Shown piece by piece: positions 24,422 to 35,574 of a stretch of 64,000 bases of DNA. The notes under the pieces are model-generated. The model was not told where the DNA came from and made no database searches. It was given only the letters and a program-made list of their open reading frames with translations. How positions within the stretch are numbered: the stretch's first letter is position 1; each line of letters starts with the position of its first letter. Made by a program: the position numbers and the translations under genes. The stretch is taken from NCBI GenBank assembly GCA_029844215.1, contig CM056738.1, positions 66,307,593 through 66,371,592 on the forward strand, given 5' to 3'. Source of the DNA: Przewalskia tangutica (Eukaryota > Streptophyta > Magnoliopsida > Solanales > Solanaceae).

Positions 24422-25352
24422 TTATGTATGATAAGTTTAGGGCTTATGTTATGTATGATGGACGGTTGAGGTAGGGTAAGAGTATAAATGAGGGGTAAAC
24501 CCCCAAGACGTTATACCACCTTCTCCAGGGTAAGAGTATAAATGAGGGGTAAACCCCCAAGACGTTATACCACCTGTTTCAGGGTAAGAATATAAATGAG
24601 GGGTAAACCCCCAAGACGTTATACCACCTGTTCCGTGGATTTGCTACCCTTATGGGCATATGCGGGTGAAATAGTCCCATGCGAGCGGGTACAGCCTATG
24701 CGAGGAATACCTCATGCGGGTCCACACGACCTATGCGGGTGAAATAGTCCCAGGAGTAGGATTGCTTAATGATACTGCGGGCGGGTGGTCCTGCTTTGAT
24801 CGTGAGCTTCCTATTTTTATGCTGTAAGTATACTCTTAGTTACTCTCATTGTTAGTAAGGCATGCAATCGCTAATTGAGTTATCATACTGTCTCAGATAT
24901 TATAGACTTATGATTTCTTTACTGATTTCTGGCCACATATTTGGTACATGTTGTACCGACCTCCTGGGCTGCGTTAACGCCGCAGTAGAGTGTCATTCTT
25001 GATCCTCACTCTTAGGATCACTGCTCACCGTTGGGAATCTCCATTACTCCGGAGGCCTATCCCTGGTATGGTTGGTTGTTGTATATTCAGGGGTATGACG
25101 GGGCCCTATCCCGTCACAGTTGTTATTCTTAGAGGTCCGTAGTCACATTGTGGATTGTGTTGTAAAGAGAAAAAAAAATGTACTGTTCGATTTCTAGATT
25201 GTGTATATTTTTACGGGAGGTGGCCTTATCGGCTAGCCTGCTGTCACATCGTCTAAGTTTTTATGTGTGTTGTGTATGTTCATTGCTATTCTCTCGATAT
25301 ATACGGCGCGAGTGCCTGTGTAGGGCACCGCCACGCCCGGTCGGTCGTGACA
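24422..25352 (+). repeat. Element B 5' LTR, second part
   Basis: B's LTR resumes after A. It contains the 3 x 54-bp array (24473-24634), GCGAGGAATACCTC boxes with TGCGGGTGAAATAGTCCC spacers (24650-24750), and the common 3' LTR module with GTACATGTTGTACCGACCTC. It ends GTCGTGACA before the PBS. It is much more different from its partner (31679-32613) than the first part is, chiefly through small gains and losses in GC-rich stretches. Confidence 0.88.
24473..24634 (+). repeat. 3 x 54-bp tandem array in B's 5' LTR
   Basis: Units start at 24473, 24527 and 24581 with AGGGTAAGAGTATAAATG, continue through GGGGTAAACCCCC (a 5-bp-arm palindrome) and end CCACCTTCTCC or CCACCTGTTTC. The array at 31727-31888 in the other LTR has the same three units in the same order, so the expansion predates this insertion. 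Confidence 0.92.
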
Positions 25353-25356
25353 AAAG

Positions 25357-25367
25357 TGGTATCGAGC
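25357..25367 (+). other. Primer-binding site of element B
   Basis: TGGTATCGAGC starts four bases after the LTR. As in A and D it lacks one base compared with the initiator tRNA-Met match found in E and G. Confidence 0.78.
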
Positions 25368-26479
25368 GCTTAGTCCTCGGAAAGTGTCTACGCACCGCGT
25401 GTCTAGTAGAGTCTTGATTATCGGTGTGTTGTGCACCACATCTATAATCAGGAGGCTGCAGGACATTTAGGATTGGTTTCCATTCTTCTCACTCTAAGAT
25501 CGTGCGATAGAGCTGTGTGGTTAGGGTCGTCTCTCCCTAACAGGTTATGTTGTTTGCAGCTATGAGAAATGCAGCAGTGACCCAGGAAAGATGATGTGGA
25601 TTGTGTATCCAGGTAGGTAATGTTAGTAGTATAGTTGGTATTGTGACATACAACTATACATATTTCTGTATGAGGGTCGGACGCGTGTTTCCTAGAATGA
25701 TTTTAGATTACCAGGATTTGGTAAGGACTAAATAGATACCGGGAAGGTATGAACAGTTAAGGAACTCTCATCAATGTTTTACATGCTAATTTGAGATAAT
25801 TTGGAGATGATGAGTTGTCGGAAAAGGTAGTGGACCCTTAAGAAGTTATTATTAAGGGACTAAATGGAAGATTATGTTAGTAACTTAAGCTACGTGGTAT
25901 GCTTAAGGGAATTGTACGGGCGAGATCCGGACGGAGAAAGTATGGTTGTTGTGGTCAAGACAACACGATTATGGTATTACGAGAAGTTTTTGTACCCGGT
26001 TACGGGGGACTGATAAGATAGGCTTGGAGCATGGAAATTGCGAGCCTAAGAATGTTGATAACCGCCGAGACCTTAGGTATATAAGGCCTTCTCGGGTAGT
26101 AAAAAGTTAAGTCAGACCAAAGATAAGAGTTAAGTATGACGCCGAGTCGGGTTGAGAACCTATTAAGGGTCGCCCCATAGCCGGTAATAGAATGAGATCA
26201 GTTGGTAGTAATCCCGCTACGTGACAGGGTCACGAGGGTGTAAGGCCCAAGTCTAGTTAATCATTTTACGGGTTCGTGGACGCGTTCCATCGGAACCAGG
26301 TTGTGAGAGCCGGAAATGGCCTTATGTTGTTTAGAATAGTAACTCCAAAGATTGGAGGCCCTAATCAGTATGAAGGCTATGTACGTACGCTAGAATAAGT
26401 TTGGGAGTACGGGAAGAGTACGACCAGTAAGAAAGATAGCAACCAAATGTAAAGAAATGGAGCCTGATTCCATGAGGAC
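25368..26479 (+). other. Element B internal region where gag is expected; no gag recognised
   Basis: The usual MPPRK start is absent near 25550, where ATGTTGTTTGCAGC stands instead. No capsid motif or zinc knuckle can be read. Part of it (about 26030-26290) resembles the non-coding filler of A, D and E. The gag of this copy is either deleted or beyond recognition. Confidence 0.55.
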
Positions 26480-26740
26480 CTTTCGAGGTGACTACACCCG
26501 TGAGTGTTGGGTGGTAGTTGAGCGATTAGATAATAATTACCGATAACGATACAGTCGTTGGACCCTAGCAGACCTAACAGAGCTGTTATGACAGACATCG
26601 AGGTCATTATGAGTACGGGCTAGTTGGTCTCTTGTTATACCAACGTGGTCTATAGAGAGAGATTGATTCAGTACCAGTTTCCCGGTAAGTCGGTTATCGA
26701 GCGGATAGGGAGAGAAGTGGTGGTAACCAGTGAATTATCC
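26480..26740 (+). pseudogene. Element B protease remnant
   Basis: Readable pieces are VVVERLDN, DIEVIM near 26597-26614, and ERLIQYQFPGKSVIER near 26663-26706. They match the region after the active site in gypsy proteases, where relatives have DFDVIMGMDWL then a QFPGEPVIEW-like end. The DSGA-type active site is not seen. The pieces are in different frames, so the gene is dead. Confidence 0.6.
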
Positions 26741-27960
26741 TTCCTTCTTTGACATTGATGATTTTAATAAGTCTGTGTGACTTGTTCATGTGAGGTAGAT
26801 TGACGCAGAAAGTAAGTAATAATTGAATTTGAAGGAATTTATGTTAAGTGCCCTTGGAGGTACTTGGAGTTGGTTTGGTGTGGCGGTCAGGGCCACGACC
26901 TTCCGGATAATTTCAGGAAAATGTACAAGGCAAGAATAAGATAAGTACGAGTGCTGCCTACGGAAAACAGAAGACATCTTTGGTAGGTTTTGAAAATCTA
27001 CACGACTTTAAGGCGGTGCGTGATGATTAGATATTTACTGGACCGCAAGAGGACCCTGTGATTAGGGTTGTGACTCCAAGGAAAGTTTATTTAATGGAGA
27101 TAAGTTCTCTCCCCCACATAAGGACAGTTTTACGTATTATGAGGTTATGTGTACCCATGTTGTTAGACGAAGGATAGGAGACTGGTAAGGTCTTCAGTAT
27201 CGTCATGCCATAGGTTACAGATTTAGATAACCGTGGGAAAAGTATTGTGTTGAGGTATTTAAGAATGACGTACGAAATAGTCGAGGAAGTGTCGTAAGGA
27301 TAAAAATCCAGGTAGTACGCATATATGAAACTGCACGATTATGAATCAAGATAAAAATACTTTTGCTAATAATAAGCATAAGGTAAGGTTATGACCAGAA
27401 TGATAAAAGAGATTACGACTATGGTTATATAAGTTGCACGAGATATGATTACCCCAGACTAGTGTAAGACCATTAGTAAAAATGGGCAGTAAGAACACCT
27501 CGAGGAAAGGTGGTAGCATCGGTACTGACGAGAAAGATTGTAAGAAAATACGGAGGGGTAAGGGACCACAGGGCCATTTGAAATAACTTATAAAGGAAAG
27601 ACGAGTGGACACTCGAACGAAAAGATATCTTGACAAGTTATTGGAATAGGTAATACAGTGAATTGAGGTTCAATACCTGACTATAAGCTCTACGAGCTGG
27701 GAGAAAATAATCGGGTTACTACTTGACGAAATCAAGGAAACCTCCCCCCCTAAATTGTATTTGACCGGAAGTCTTAGCCATGAGGCAAGCAAAAAAATCA
27801 AATCTAAGTTAGTGACCAAGTTTGGTTGCAGCTGAGAAAGGGAAACAGGAACCACAATTGAGATTAAGGAGACCCGAATATTTCGCAAGAATGAGAAAGG
27901 TTTCCAGTTATTGGAAGATAAGTTGACTCGACTACAGTTCTAACTCCCCCTGAAAGACTA
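26741..27960 (+). other. Element B region where RT is expected; no RT motif recognised
   Basis: I cannot find the FIDD box, the PPYRMAP-like segment or other gypsy RT signatures in any frame. The short minus ORFs at 27346-27636 and 27670-27888 have no family I recognise. From its place it should be the remains of RT, but the sequence does not show it. Confidence 0.4.
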
Positions 27961-28340
27961 GAGGGTTAGGTTATTATGATAGCACGTTGGGTGTTGGGCT
28001 AGGTTATGTGCTGACACAACCCGATAAGGATAAAGCCTATGTTTTCCCGGTAGTTAGGGAAGCAGGAAAGGAAATTACGCCCCTCACGATTTAGAGCTGG
28101 CGGCAGTTAAATTATGCCTTGAAGATTTGGGGGCATGACGTATATATAGACTTCATGTGGATATTAGTGCAGACCACAAAAGCCTCCGGTATATCTGCAG
28201 ACTGAGGCAGTAGAATTTGCGACAGCGACGGTGGTTAGAGTTATTCAAGGATTGTGATATCGATATCCTATACCACCCAGGGAAAGCCGAGACGGTTACA
28301 GATACTCTTAGTCGTGGATCTATGGGTAGTCTGTCAGATG
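27961..28340 (+). pseudogene. Element B RNase H, broken
   Basis: The pieces in order are VGLGYVLTQPDKDKAYVFP (about 27990-28050), HDLELAAVKL (28085-28115), VDISADHKSLRYIC (28155-28200) and RQRRWLELFKDCDIDILYHP (28215-28280), then DTLSRGSMG (28300-28328). They follow the gypsy RNase H order closely. At least three frame changes and several stops separate them. The ADHKSL piece keeps the Asp that element C has lost. Confidence 0.85.
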
Positions 28341-29440
28341 GGCAGCCAGATAAACAGGACGTGGTCCATGAGATTCATTAGCTAACGAGCCGAGGGGTTC
28401 GATTATTTGTTCCAAGGTTAATGAAGTTTAGATCCGAGAGGTTGCCGAGTCTTCCATCGTTGAGGAGGTAAAGAGGTGACAATATGAGGATCCAGTTATG
28501 ATACGGTATCGATATACGGCTCTCCAAGAAGAGAAGAGCCTGTTTGAGTAGCACCGGATGGGGTGCTGTGATATGAGGATAGATTGTGTGTACCCGGTGC
28601 TGCAGGACTAGTCAGCAGGTTTTAGGGGAGGCACGCATTGCTTATTGCTCAAATTGTTCGGGGTCGAATAAGTTGTGTCGTGACCTCAGATGTATGTATT
28701 GGTAGGATGACCTGAAAAGGGACGTAGCAGAGTTGTTACTTAAGGTCCGAATTCGTAGCAGGTCAAGGTTGAACACCAGAGACCCAGTGGGCTATTACAT
28801 GCGATTGAAATCCCAACCTAGATATGAGGGGTAATTAATATGGATCTTGTTACAGGGTGGCATCGTACTCAGAGGAAGTGCGACTCCCTGGTGGTTATGG
28901 TAAATAGGCTGACGAAACCAGTCGTGTTCTTCCGGTTAGGACCACTTGCTCGGCTGAGGTTCATGCTAGCTTTTATAGCAGGGGGATTGTGAGACTGCAC
29001 GGGGTTCCTACGTTTATGATGTCGCAGATGAGCTCGACATGATAACTTCGAGGTTTTTCGAAGGGTTTTAGGACACAGTGAGTCTCGGTGTTGCATTACA
29101 CCTCGCATCGACGGACAGACAAAACGTACTATCCGTGCACGAGGATATGTCATGCATGTGTTCTTGATTTCGAAATAGCGGAGGGTTAATTGCCTCTTGT
29201 TGAGTTACGTCACGATAATGCATACCCTTCCATATTCGATGGCCCCGTATGAGGCCTTGTATGTAAGAAAGTGTAGATCGTCGGTTGGATGGTTCGACAT
29301 AGGCGAGGTTCAGTTATTTGGTCCAGACTTGATTCAGCGGGCTGTGGATAAGGCGAAGCTTATCCGGGAAATATTATTAGTAAGCTTAGAGTCAGCAGAA
29401 GCTTTATGCAGATAACCGACGTTGACACATGGGGTTCAGC
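28341..29440 (+). pseudogene. Element B integrase, broken
   Basis: The run starts with QYEDPVMIRYRYTALQEEKS (28475-28540), then QVKVEHQRPSGLL at the zinc-finger end (28757-28795), IYEGINMDLVTGWHRTQRK at the core start (28825-28885), RLHGVPTFMM (28993-29020) and MAPYEALYVRKCRSSVGWFD (29238-29298), then GPDLIQRAVDKAKLIRE (29320-29375). The last 72 residues are an open frame from 29197. The sequence ends soon after, and only about 100 bases separate it from the polypurine tract, so the C-terminal domain and chromodomain are deleted. Confidence 0.85.
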
Positions 29441-29549
29441 TTGACATTTTAGTATGAGTATTGTTATGTGGCCTCGTGTGGTATTATTGGTATGTAGGGG
29501 TTGTAAAAGAAGATTATGTCGCTATTTTTAAGTTTGACTCCCAAAAGAA

Positions 29550-29583
29550 CATTCGGGGACGAATGTTTCTAAGGGGGGAAGAA
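29550..29583 (+). other. Palindrome and polypurine tract of element B
   Basis: CATTCGGGGACGAATG (29550-29565) is followed by CTAAGGGGGGAAGAA and then the LTR at 29584. It is a perfect match to the arrangement in element C. Confidence 0.88.
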
Positions 29584-32500
29584 TGTTACACCCCGGAAAT
29601 TACAGGATATCTTTATAAGAACGTACGTAAGAACTCAAAAATGTTAAGATTTGAGACGAGTAAAAATTTATCGGAATTTTGGAATTTGTCGGAAAATGAA
29701 ATATCATGATTTAACGGAGGACGACATGTGTCACCCCCCTTAGTGGTCTTGGACGAAAATGGCATGGATAGAATGGTCATTTGACCATAATTTAAATGTC
29801 CAAGTCTTGCTAAAGCTAGAGCTTGATAAAATTGACTAAGTCAAATGCCACTTGGCTTGATCCTTGTGAAAAGCATCCAAACCACCCATTTGTTCTAATC
29901 TTGACCCTCCATATATTTATATAAGCTTCCTAGTGCAAGACAAGGTTATACACTTAGCTAAATTTTCAAGAAATTGGATGAACGTTGAAGAGTGCTCTCG
30001 GCCAAGGCTAGGGTTCCAAGAGAATTTTTTTCAATTTTTGTCCAATAATGCCCATACTTTAAACCAAGGTTCCTAAGAGTATTGTAAGGGTATCTCAATA
30101 GAAAGATCCCGGAAAAATGGCGTTTTCGTATTAGTCGCAAGGCGGAAACTAAAGGAGTTCTTCAACTTTGAAGTTGGAACTTGAAGATGAGTTCATCATG
30201 TTTCAAGGGTTGCTTGGAGTGGATTGGAATGTCAAAAAGAGGCGCTAAAGTTGCTAAGGATCGACTTGTAATCTTGGATCATTTTTGGGCTAAATGAGGT
30301 ATAATCTTCGTCTTACTTTTGTAATTGAAGATTCCATGTTATTATAAGTTAGAAATGATCATGTGATATGTGTTATGAAGATTGATAAGTATTATGGAAA
30401 TTTGGAAGCTCAAATTCGAAAATGACATGTTAAGCCATTTGAAATTGAAATACAATTTGGTCGATAGTTAGAATCGTCGCATGTTTACCTACTTGAGGAT
30501 TGTAGTAGTTATAATCAATTGTGGCTAGATAACATGTTATATTAAACCACTTGGATTGAAAAGGGATTGGAAACGAATTTGTATTGTTGTCCCTATTTTG
30601 CCGAATGGACATTATATGTTGGACTAGTTTGATATTATTGTGGGGCGGAATTTTACACGTCTTGATTAAGCGTGTAATCCCCTATTGTTAACTACTTTGT
30701 TGAGCCTTAAATGTGGCGTGTTTGGTTATTGAATTCGGCCTTGAAAAAGGTGGCAAAGTATGTAGAAACAAAGGAAGTGATGTCCGATTTTCCGTAGAAT
30801 TTAGTGACTTTGCACTTGGAATATTCTACGTTTGAAGTAAGAAGTTAATAGACGTACTATGGTCATTATAGGTTGACATACTACGTACGGCGTATTGGAC
30901 TTAGCAAGTGGATTAAACCGAAGAGGTATGTGGAACTTTCTTATCTCTTGAGCATGAATAAGTTGTAAATGTATAGTACGGTAGACGTACGAGATTTTGA
31001 CGAATTTAGTTACTTTGATATCCTTGGTTTATTATAAGAATGTCCAAGTTAGTTGAGTTAGGGAATTGACTCACTTGTTTAAAATATTAAGGATATCTTA
31101 CTTTCTAAATGTTAAGAGACTTAAAGTATTTTTGAAAGTATTTTGACACTTGTTGTTTGGAAAGTTTAAGTCTCTCGGTTATAAAGAAGAATGTAAGTTT
31201 CTAAAGTATAAAGATAGTATAACGGCTTTATGGGAAGTTGGTTATAATAGCTTTATGGAAGGTTAAAAAGAGTGATTTACTCTAAGTAATTTAAGTATGA
31301 TAAATGACTTGAAATAATGAAAGGCAAATTGATTTAAAGGCATCAATTGCTTAAAGTTTTAAAAGAAAGAAGTCACTTGATTTAGAAGCCTATAATTGTA
31401 TTTCTAAAAGGTATTGTGACTTGTCTTGAAAAGTAGTTATGAGTTATGACTTGATACTATGGTTATTAGTATCTTGGAAGTTTTATATGAAAAAGAGTCA
31501 TTTTAAAAGAATAGGAGTACGTAGTACTTTGGGTTAAATTCCCGGATATTTATAATGACATGTTAGTGCCTTAAGTAAACTAAAATGAGAGTGTATATGA
31601 ATAAGACTAATAAGAAGTTAGGGGGATTTCTTAACTTGCTTATTTATTGTATGATAAGCCGGTAGTGCTTATGTTATGTATGATAAGCCGGTAGGGCTTA
31701 TGTTATGTATGATGGACGGTTGAGGTAGGGTAAGAGTATAAATGAGGGGTAAACCCCCAAGACGTTATACCACCTTCTCCAGGGTAAGAGTATAAATGAG
31801 GGGTAAACCCCCAAGACGTTATACCACCTGTTTCAGGGTAAGAATATAAATGAGGGGTAAACCCCCAAGACGTTATACCACCTGTTCCGTGGATTTGCTA
31901 CCCATGATGCGAGGAATACCTCATGTGAGTCCTTATGGGCATATGCGGGTGAAATAGTCCCATGCGAAATGGTCTGACCTATGCGAGGAATACCTCACGC
32001 GTCCACACGACCTACGCGTGAAATAGTCCCAGTAGGATTGCTTAATGATCTCACGCGGGTGGTCCCGCTTTGATCGTGAGCTTCCTATTTTTATGTTGTA
32101 AGTATACTCTTGATTACTCTCATTGTTAGTAAGGCACGATTATCGCTAATTGAGTTATCATACCTGTCTCGGTATTATTATAGACTTATGATTTCTTTCT
32201 GATTTCGTTTCACATATTTGGTACATGTTGTATCGACCTCCTTCGGCCGCGTCATGCCGCAGTAGAGTCTGAGTTGATCCTCACTTAGGATCACTGCTCA
32301 CCGTTGGGAATCTCCATTACTCGGAGGCCTATCCTCAGTATGGTTGGTTGTTGTATATTTAGGTATGACGGCCCCTGTCCGTCACGCTTGTTATTCTTAG
32401 AGGTGCAGAGTCACATTGTGGATTGTGTTGTAAAGAGAAAAAAAGATGTCTGCTCGATTTCTAGATTGTATATTTTTACGAGGTGGCCTTATCGGCAGCT

Positions 32501-32613
32501 TGTCGCATCGTCTAAGTTTTTATGTGTGTTGTGTATGTTCATTGCTATTCTCTCGATATATACAACATGAGTGCCTGTGTAGGCACGATCCACGCCCGGG
32601 TCGGGTCGTGACA
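29584..32613 (+). repeat. Element B 3' LTR
   Basis: This is a complete LTR of 3.03 kb, TGTTACACCCCGG to GTCGTGACA, and the reference for the split 5' copy. It has a TATA-like region at 29911-29925, a TTATGGGAAGTTGGTTATAA box near 31230, the TACGTAGTACTTTGG box near 31518, the 54-bp array at 31727-31888, and GAGGAATACCTC boxes at about 31912 and 31984. C's pol resumes at 32614. Confidence 0.93.
31727..31888 (+). repeat. 3 x 54-bp tandem array in B's 3' LTR
   Basis: It has the same three units as 24473-24634, with starts at 31727, 31781 and 31835. The third unit has AATATAAATG in place of GTATAAATG, exactly as in the 5' LTR, which confirms inheritance as a block. Confidence 0.92.
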
Positions 32614-33400
32614 CACCAACACCATCACCCGATAATGTTCCCCAGAATGCCACCGAGGCCAACCAAAACTCACACTGGAGAACTTGCAAATAATCGCACC
32701 GGAGGACCCCAAGTACCGTCCTCAAGTTATCTGCATGCTCCTGCTCTGTCCGCGAATAAACCAGGATGTCATCAATGAATACTACCACAAATGTATCCAA
32801 AAATGGCTTGAACACCCGGTTCATCAAGTCCATAAATACCGCTGGAGAGTTGGTCAAACCGAAAGACATAACCCTGAACTCATAGTTCCCATACCGGGTC
32901 CTGAATGCAATTTTTTTGGGATATCTGCCTCTCGAACTCGCACCTGATGATAACCAGACCGCAGGTCTATCTTGGAGAAACACCTCGCACCCTGCAACTG
33001 GTCAAACAAATCATCAATCCTGGGGAGGGGGTACCTATTCTTGATGGTTACCTTATTCAGATGCCTGTAATCAACACACATACGCAGCGTCCTATCTTTC
33101 TTCTTCACAAACAAAACCGGCGCTCCCCAGGGAGAAACACTAGGCCTGATAAAGCCTTTTACTAACAAATCTTTCAGCTGGTCCTTCAGCTCCCTCAACT
33201 CAGCAGGTGCCATCCTGTATGGCGGAATGGAAATAGGTCGAGTGTCTGGCAACATGTCAATACAAAACTCAATCTCCCTCTCAGGAGGGATACCCGGAAG
33301 ATCGTCTGGGAACACATCTGGAAACTCCCTAACCACCGAACCGATCAAGAATCGACACCTCGGCCTCAGTATCAAATACGAACGGATGATAGATGTACTT
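32614..33400 (-). pseudogene. Element C reverse transcriptase, nearly complete, one frameshift
   Basis: The N-terminal half is open from 33375: VVREFPDVFPDDLPGIPPE, PPYRMAPAELRELKDQLKDL, GAPVLFVKKKDRTLRMCVDY and FSKIDLRSGYHQVRV. At a T7 run near 32910 (plus strand) the frame shifts, and the second half continues with YEFRVMSFGLTNSPAVFMDL and VVFIDDILVYSRTEQEHADN, which holds the catalytic FIDD. The end, FWGTLSGDGVGV, is where B inserted. All catalytic motifs are present. A homopolymer shift like this could be a consensus error. This is the best-preserved coding part of the window. Confidence 0.95.
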
Positions 33401-33861
33401 TATGCACCATCTTCCTAGCCTTGAGGTAAGAAATAAACCTACCGCCGGCGGCTGTGTTGCCCTTCCACTGATAAGCGCTCACCAGAAACTGGAACCGAAC
33501 CAACTGTCCCTTACTACCAACGTTGGCATAACAAGAAGCCAACCACCCATACCCATAATAACATCAAAATCGTCATCTCCAACTCTATCAAGTCTGCAAG
33601 GTCCGACGATAAATAAACAGGACAACCTCTATACACCCGCTCGCCTAACATCGAATCACCCATCGCGTAGCTACCTCAAAAGGCTCTATCGACACGGCTC
33701 TATTCCGATTCTACCCGCATAAGAGGAGACATAGGACAAGGTAGAACTGGATCTATCAAAACATATACGCCACGGCATGAAATCAATAATGTACCGTGGC
33801 GACGCCGTGAAGCCTCCCGATCTGGGCGGCTAGCTAAGGAATAAATGCGTTACGTGGACCG
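33401..33861 (-). pseudogene. Element C aspartic protease region, broken
   Basis: Minus frames give GERVYRGCPVYLSSDLADLIE (in pieces), then DFDVIMGMGWLL and a RDSWF segment, which match the region after the active site in gypsy protease. The active-site triad itself is not readable between 33700 and 33860. Ends are approximate: gag on one side, RT on the other. The region shows stops in every frame. Confidence 0.65.
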
Positions 33862-35130
33862 CTAGAATCGAACCACCACCACGACCTGCCGCGGCTGCCG
33901 TCCGTGAGTACCGCACTCCGGGCGCATAACCACGAAGAAGAGAAGACCGGCCCGATCCCGCTGCACTGCACCACCCATGTCGCCTAGACGGACAATCTTC
34001 TCAAATGGCCCTGCTGGCCACAAGAGTAACAAGCTCCCGGGGCCATGCGACACTCGCCCTGGTGAGACCTACCGCATCGAGCACACTGAGATGTGGGTGG
34101 TATCGATTGGTGACGGTTTCGGCCTCCCTGAAACCCCGAAGTCCCGAGCCACGACCGCTCCCGATCGACCAAGCTAATCGACCTTACGCGAAAAACCGTG
34201 AAGGAGCACTGCGTGCCGGGCCGGAATGTGGACCTAGTTCTGCCAGGCCGCCCGCCTCAAAACTTCCCGAGACCTCGCAGCCTCTCGGGCCGCTCGAGTC
34301 AACTGATCCTCCTCTCTATCCTCTATCCTCGCGATACGCTGCATCTCCGACAATGTCCATACCGGGCTGAAGAGCCATCCCCAAGCATGCAGTAATCATA
34401 TGACGGTCTAGCCCCATCACATAACGATGAACTCTATCTGCCATGTCAGCTACAATGGTGTGCGCATGCCTGGCCAAGGAGTCAAACTCCAGGCTGTACT
34501 CCCTGATAGTCCTCCCATTCTTCCTCAAGGTCAAGAATCTATCTACACGGGCTCTCCTCATCTCAGGAGGCAAAAAGTGATCCATGAAGGCCTCTGTAAA
34601 CTCCTCCCAAACAGCTGGAAGAGCATCATCACCTCTCGGCCTCCCATGACTCAAACAGTTCAACGCAATATCGCAGAATCCGGTGAAGAGGCTAGCATAA
34701 TGCACTCGTCTCTGAAGCCCTAAGAACTCGCATAGTCCATCGTAGTGCCGAATGAACTCCTGCGGATCCTCCTCAGAACTCGAACCATAAAACTCGGGCG
34801 GATGACAACCCAGAAAATCCCGAATCCGCAAACTGTCGGCTCTAGGGTTAGCTGCCTGCTCCTGTCGGCGCTGCCCTGCTACTATACTGGTCAATAACCG
34901 GATCTGCTCCCCGTAGTCTCTATACTCAGCTCGCCGTGGATCGAGGCTCGCACCGGAACCTTCGAGCTACTGCCGCTCGGCCTCTCTATCCGCCGGTGTG
35001 TTGAACTCGCCGACCCGCCTACTACCTCAGGCATAGTCGGTGTCTGAGTCCGTGTAACCCTCTGAGTACCGCTAGCAGCTCCTGCTGTTGTCTTGCCCTT
35101 CTGGGCCTTGGTCGCCTTCCGTGGAGGCAT
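33862..35130 (-). pseudogene. Element C gag, capsid and zinc knuckle, frameshifted
   Basis: The start MPPRKATKAQKGKTTAGA lies at 35130, about 190 bases after the PBS. The capsid (retrotransposon gag domain) is open over 34316-34894: RIRDFLGCHPPEFYGSSSEE, QEFIRHYDGLCEFLG, WEEFTEAFMDHFLPPEMRRA and EYSLEFDSLARHAH. A last open piece (33984-34172) has CARCGRSHQGEC and then CYSCGQQGHLRRLS, a zinc knuckle whose final Cys is replaced. Two frame changes, near 34895 and 34320, separate the pieces. Gag forms the particle shell and packages RNA. Confidence 0.92.
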
Positions 35131-35321
35131 AGCTGTTTCATAAGAATAGGTCAGAGAGGATTCAACCTAATAAGACAGCTCTACTACACGATCTCAGAGA
35201 GAGAAGAATGGAAACCAATCCTAAATGTCCTGCAGCCTCCTGATTATAGACGTGGTGCACAACACACCGATAATCAAGACTCTACTAGACACGATCTGTA
35301 GACACTTTCCGAGGACTAACT

Positions 35322-35333
35322 GCTTTGATACCA
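35322..35333 (-). other. Primer-binding site of element C
   Basis: Read on the minus strand it is TGGTATCAAAGC, four bases from the LTR edge at 35338. It differs from the initiator tRNA-Met match by one G-to-A change, unlike the one-base gap in A, B and D. Confidence 0.82.
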
Positions 35334-35337
35334 CTTT

Positions 35338-35574
35338 TGTCACGACCGACCGGGTCGCGATCGATGCCCTACCCGGGCACTTCTGTATACATCGAGAATA
35401 GCAATGAACATACACAACATAAAACATATTTAGACAATAACATCACAGGCTAGCCGATAAGGCCGCCTTCCATAAAATATGCATAATCAAAAGCAAAATT
35501 GTACAACTCGGTTCTTATAGCCCCAAACCACAACATGTGACTACGCACTTAGAAATAACAACGATGGCGGGTAT
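35338..35574 (-). repeat. Element C 5' LTR, fragment 1
   Basis: This is the PBS-proximal end of C's 5' LTR, matching 4855-5094 in the 3' LTR. It shares an ATAACATCACAGGCTAGCC stretch with it. It is cut at 35574 by element D, after GATGGCGGGTAT. Confidence 0.88.

Larger units (their letters stand above)
10185..32613 (+). mobile_element. Element B: Ty3/gypsy element inserted in C's pol, itself interrupted by A
   Basis: Its LTRs (10185-12279 plus 24422-25352, and 29584-32613) are close copies of about 3.03 kb, with TGTTACACCCCGG starts and GTGACA ends. A PBS, a decayed protease, RNase H and integrase, and a polypurine tract lie between them. The flanks read CACCT on the left and CACCA on the right, a probable 5-bp target duplication with one difference. 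It entered C in the opposite transcriptional direction. The near identity of the AT-rich LTR halves suggests a fairly recent insertion, though the coding part is badly decayed, so B was probably mobilised by another element. Confidence 0.88.

Noticed and set aside
27346..27888. Two minus-strand frames in B as a possible captured host gene
   Set aside because: Hydrophobic low-complexity translations with no recognisable family, in the stretch where RT should be; more likely chance.
28869..29153. Minus-strand frame of 94 residues in element B
   Set aside because: It is the reverse of the decayed integrase core read on the plus strand.
32684..33165. Plus-strand frames of 86-87 residues over C's RT
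   Set aside because: They are antisense shadows of the well-recognised minus-strand RT.
34005..34723. Plus-strand frames (98-121 residues) over C's gag
   Set aside because: They are antisense to the gag capsid and zinc knuckle and have no domain.
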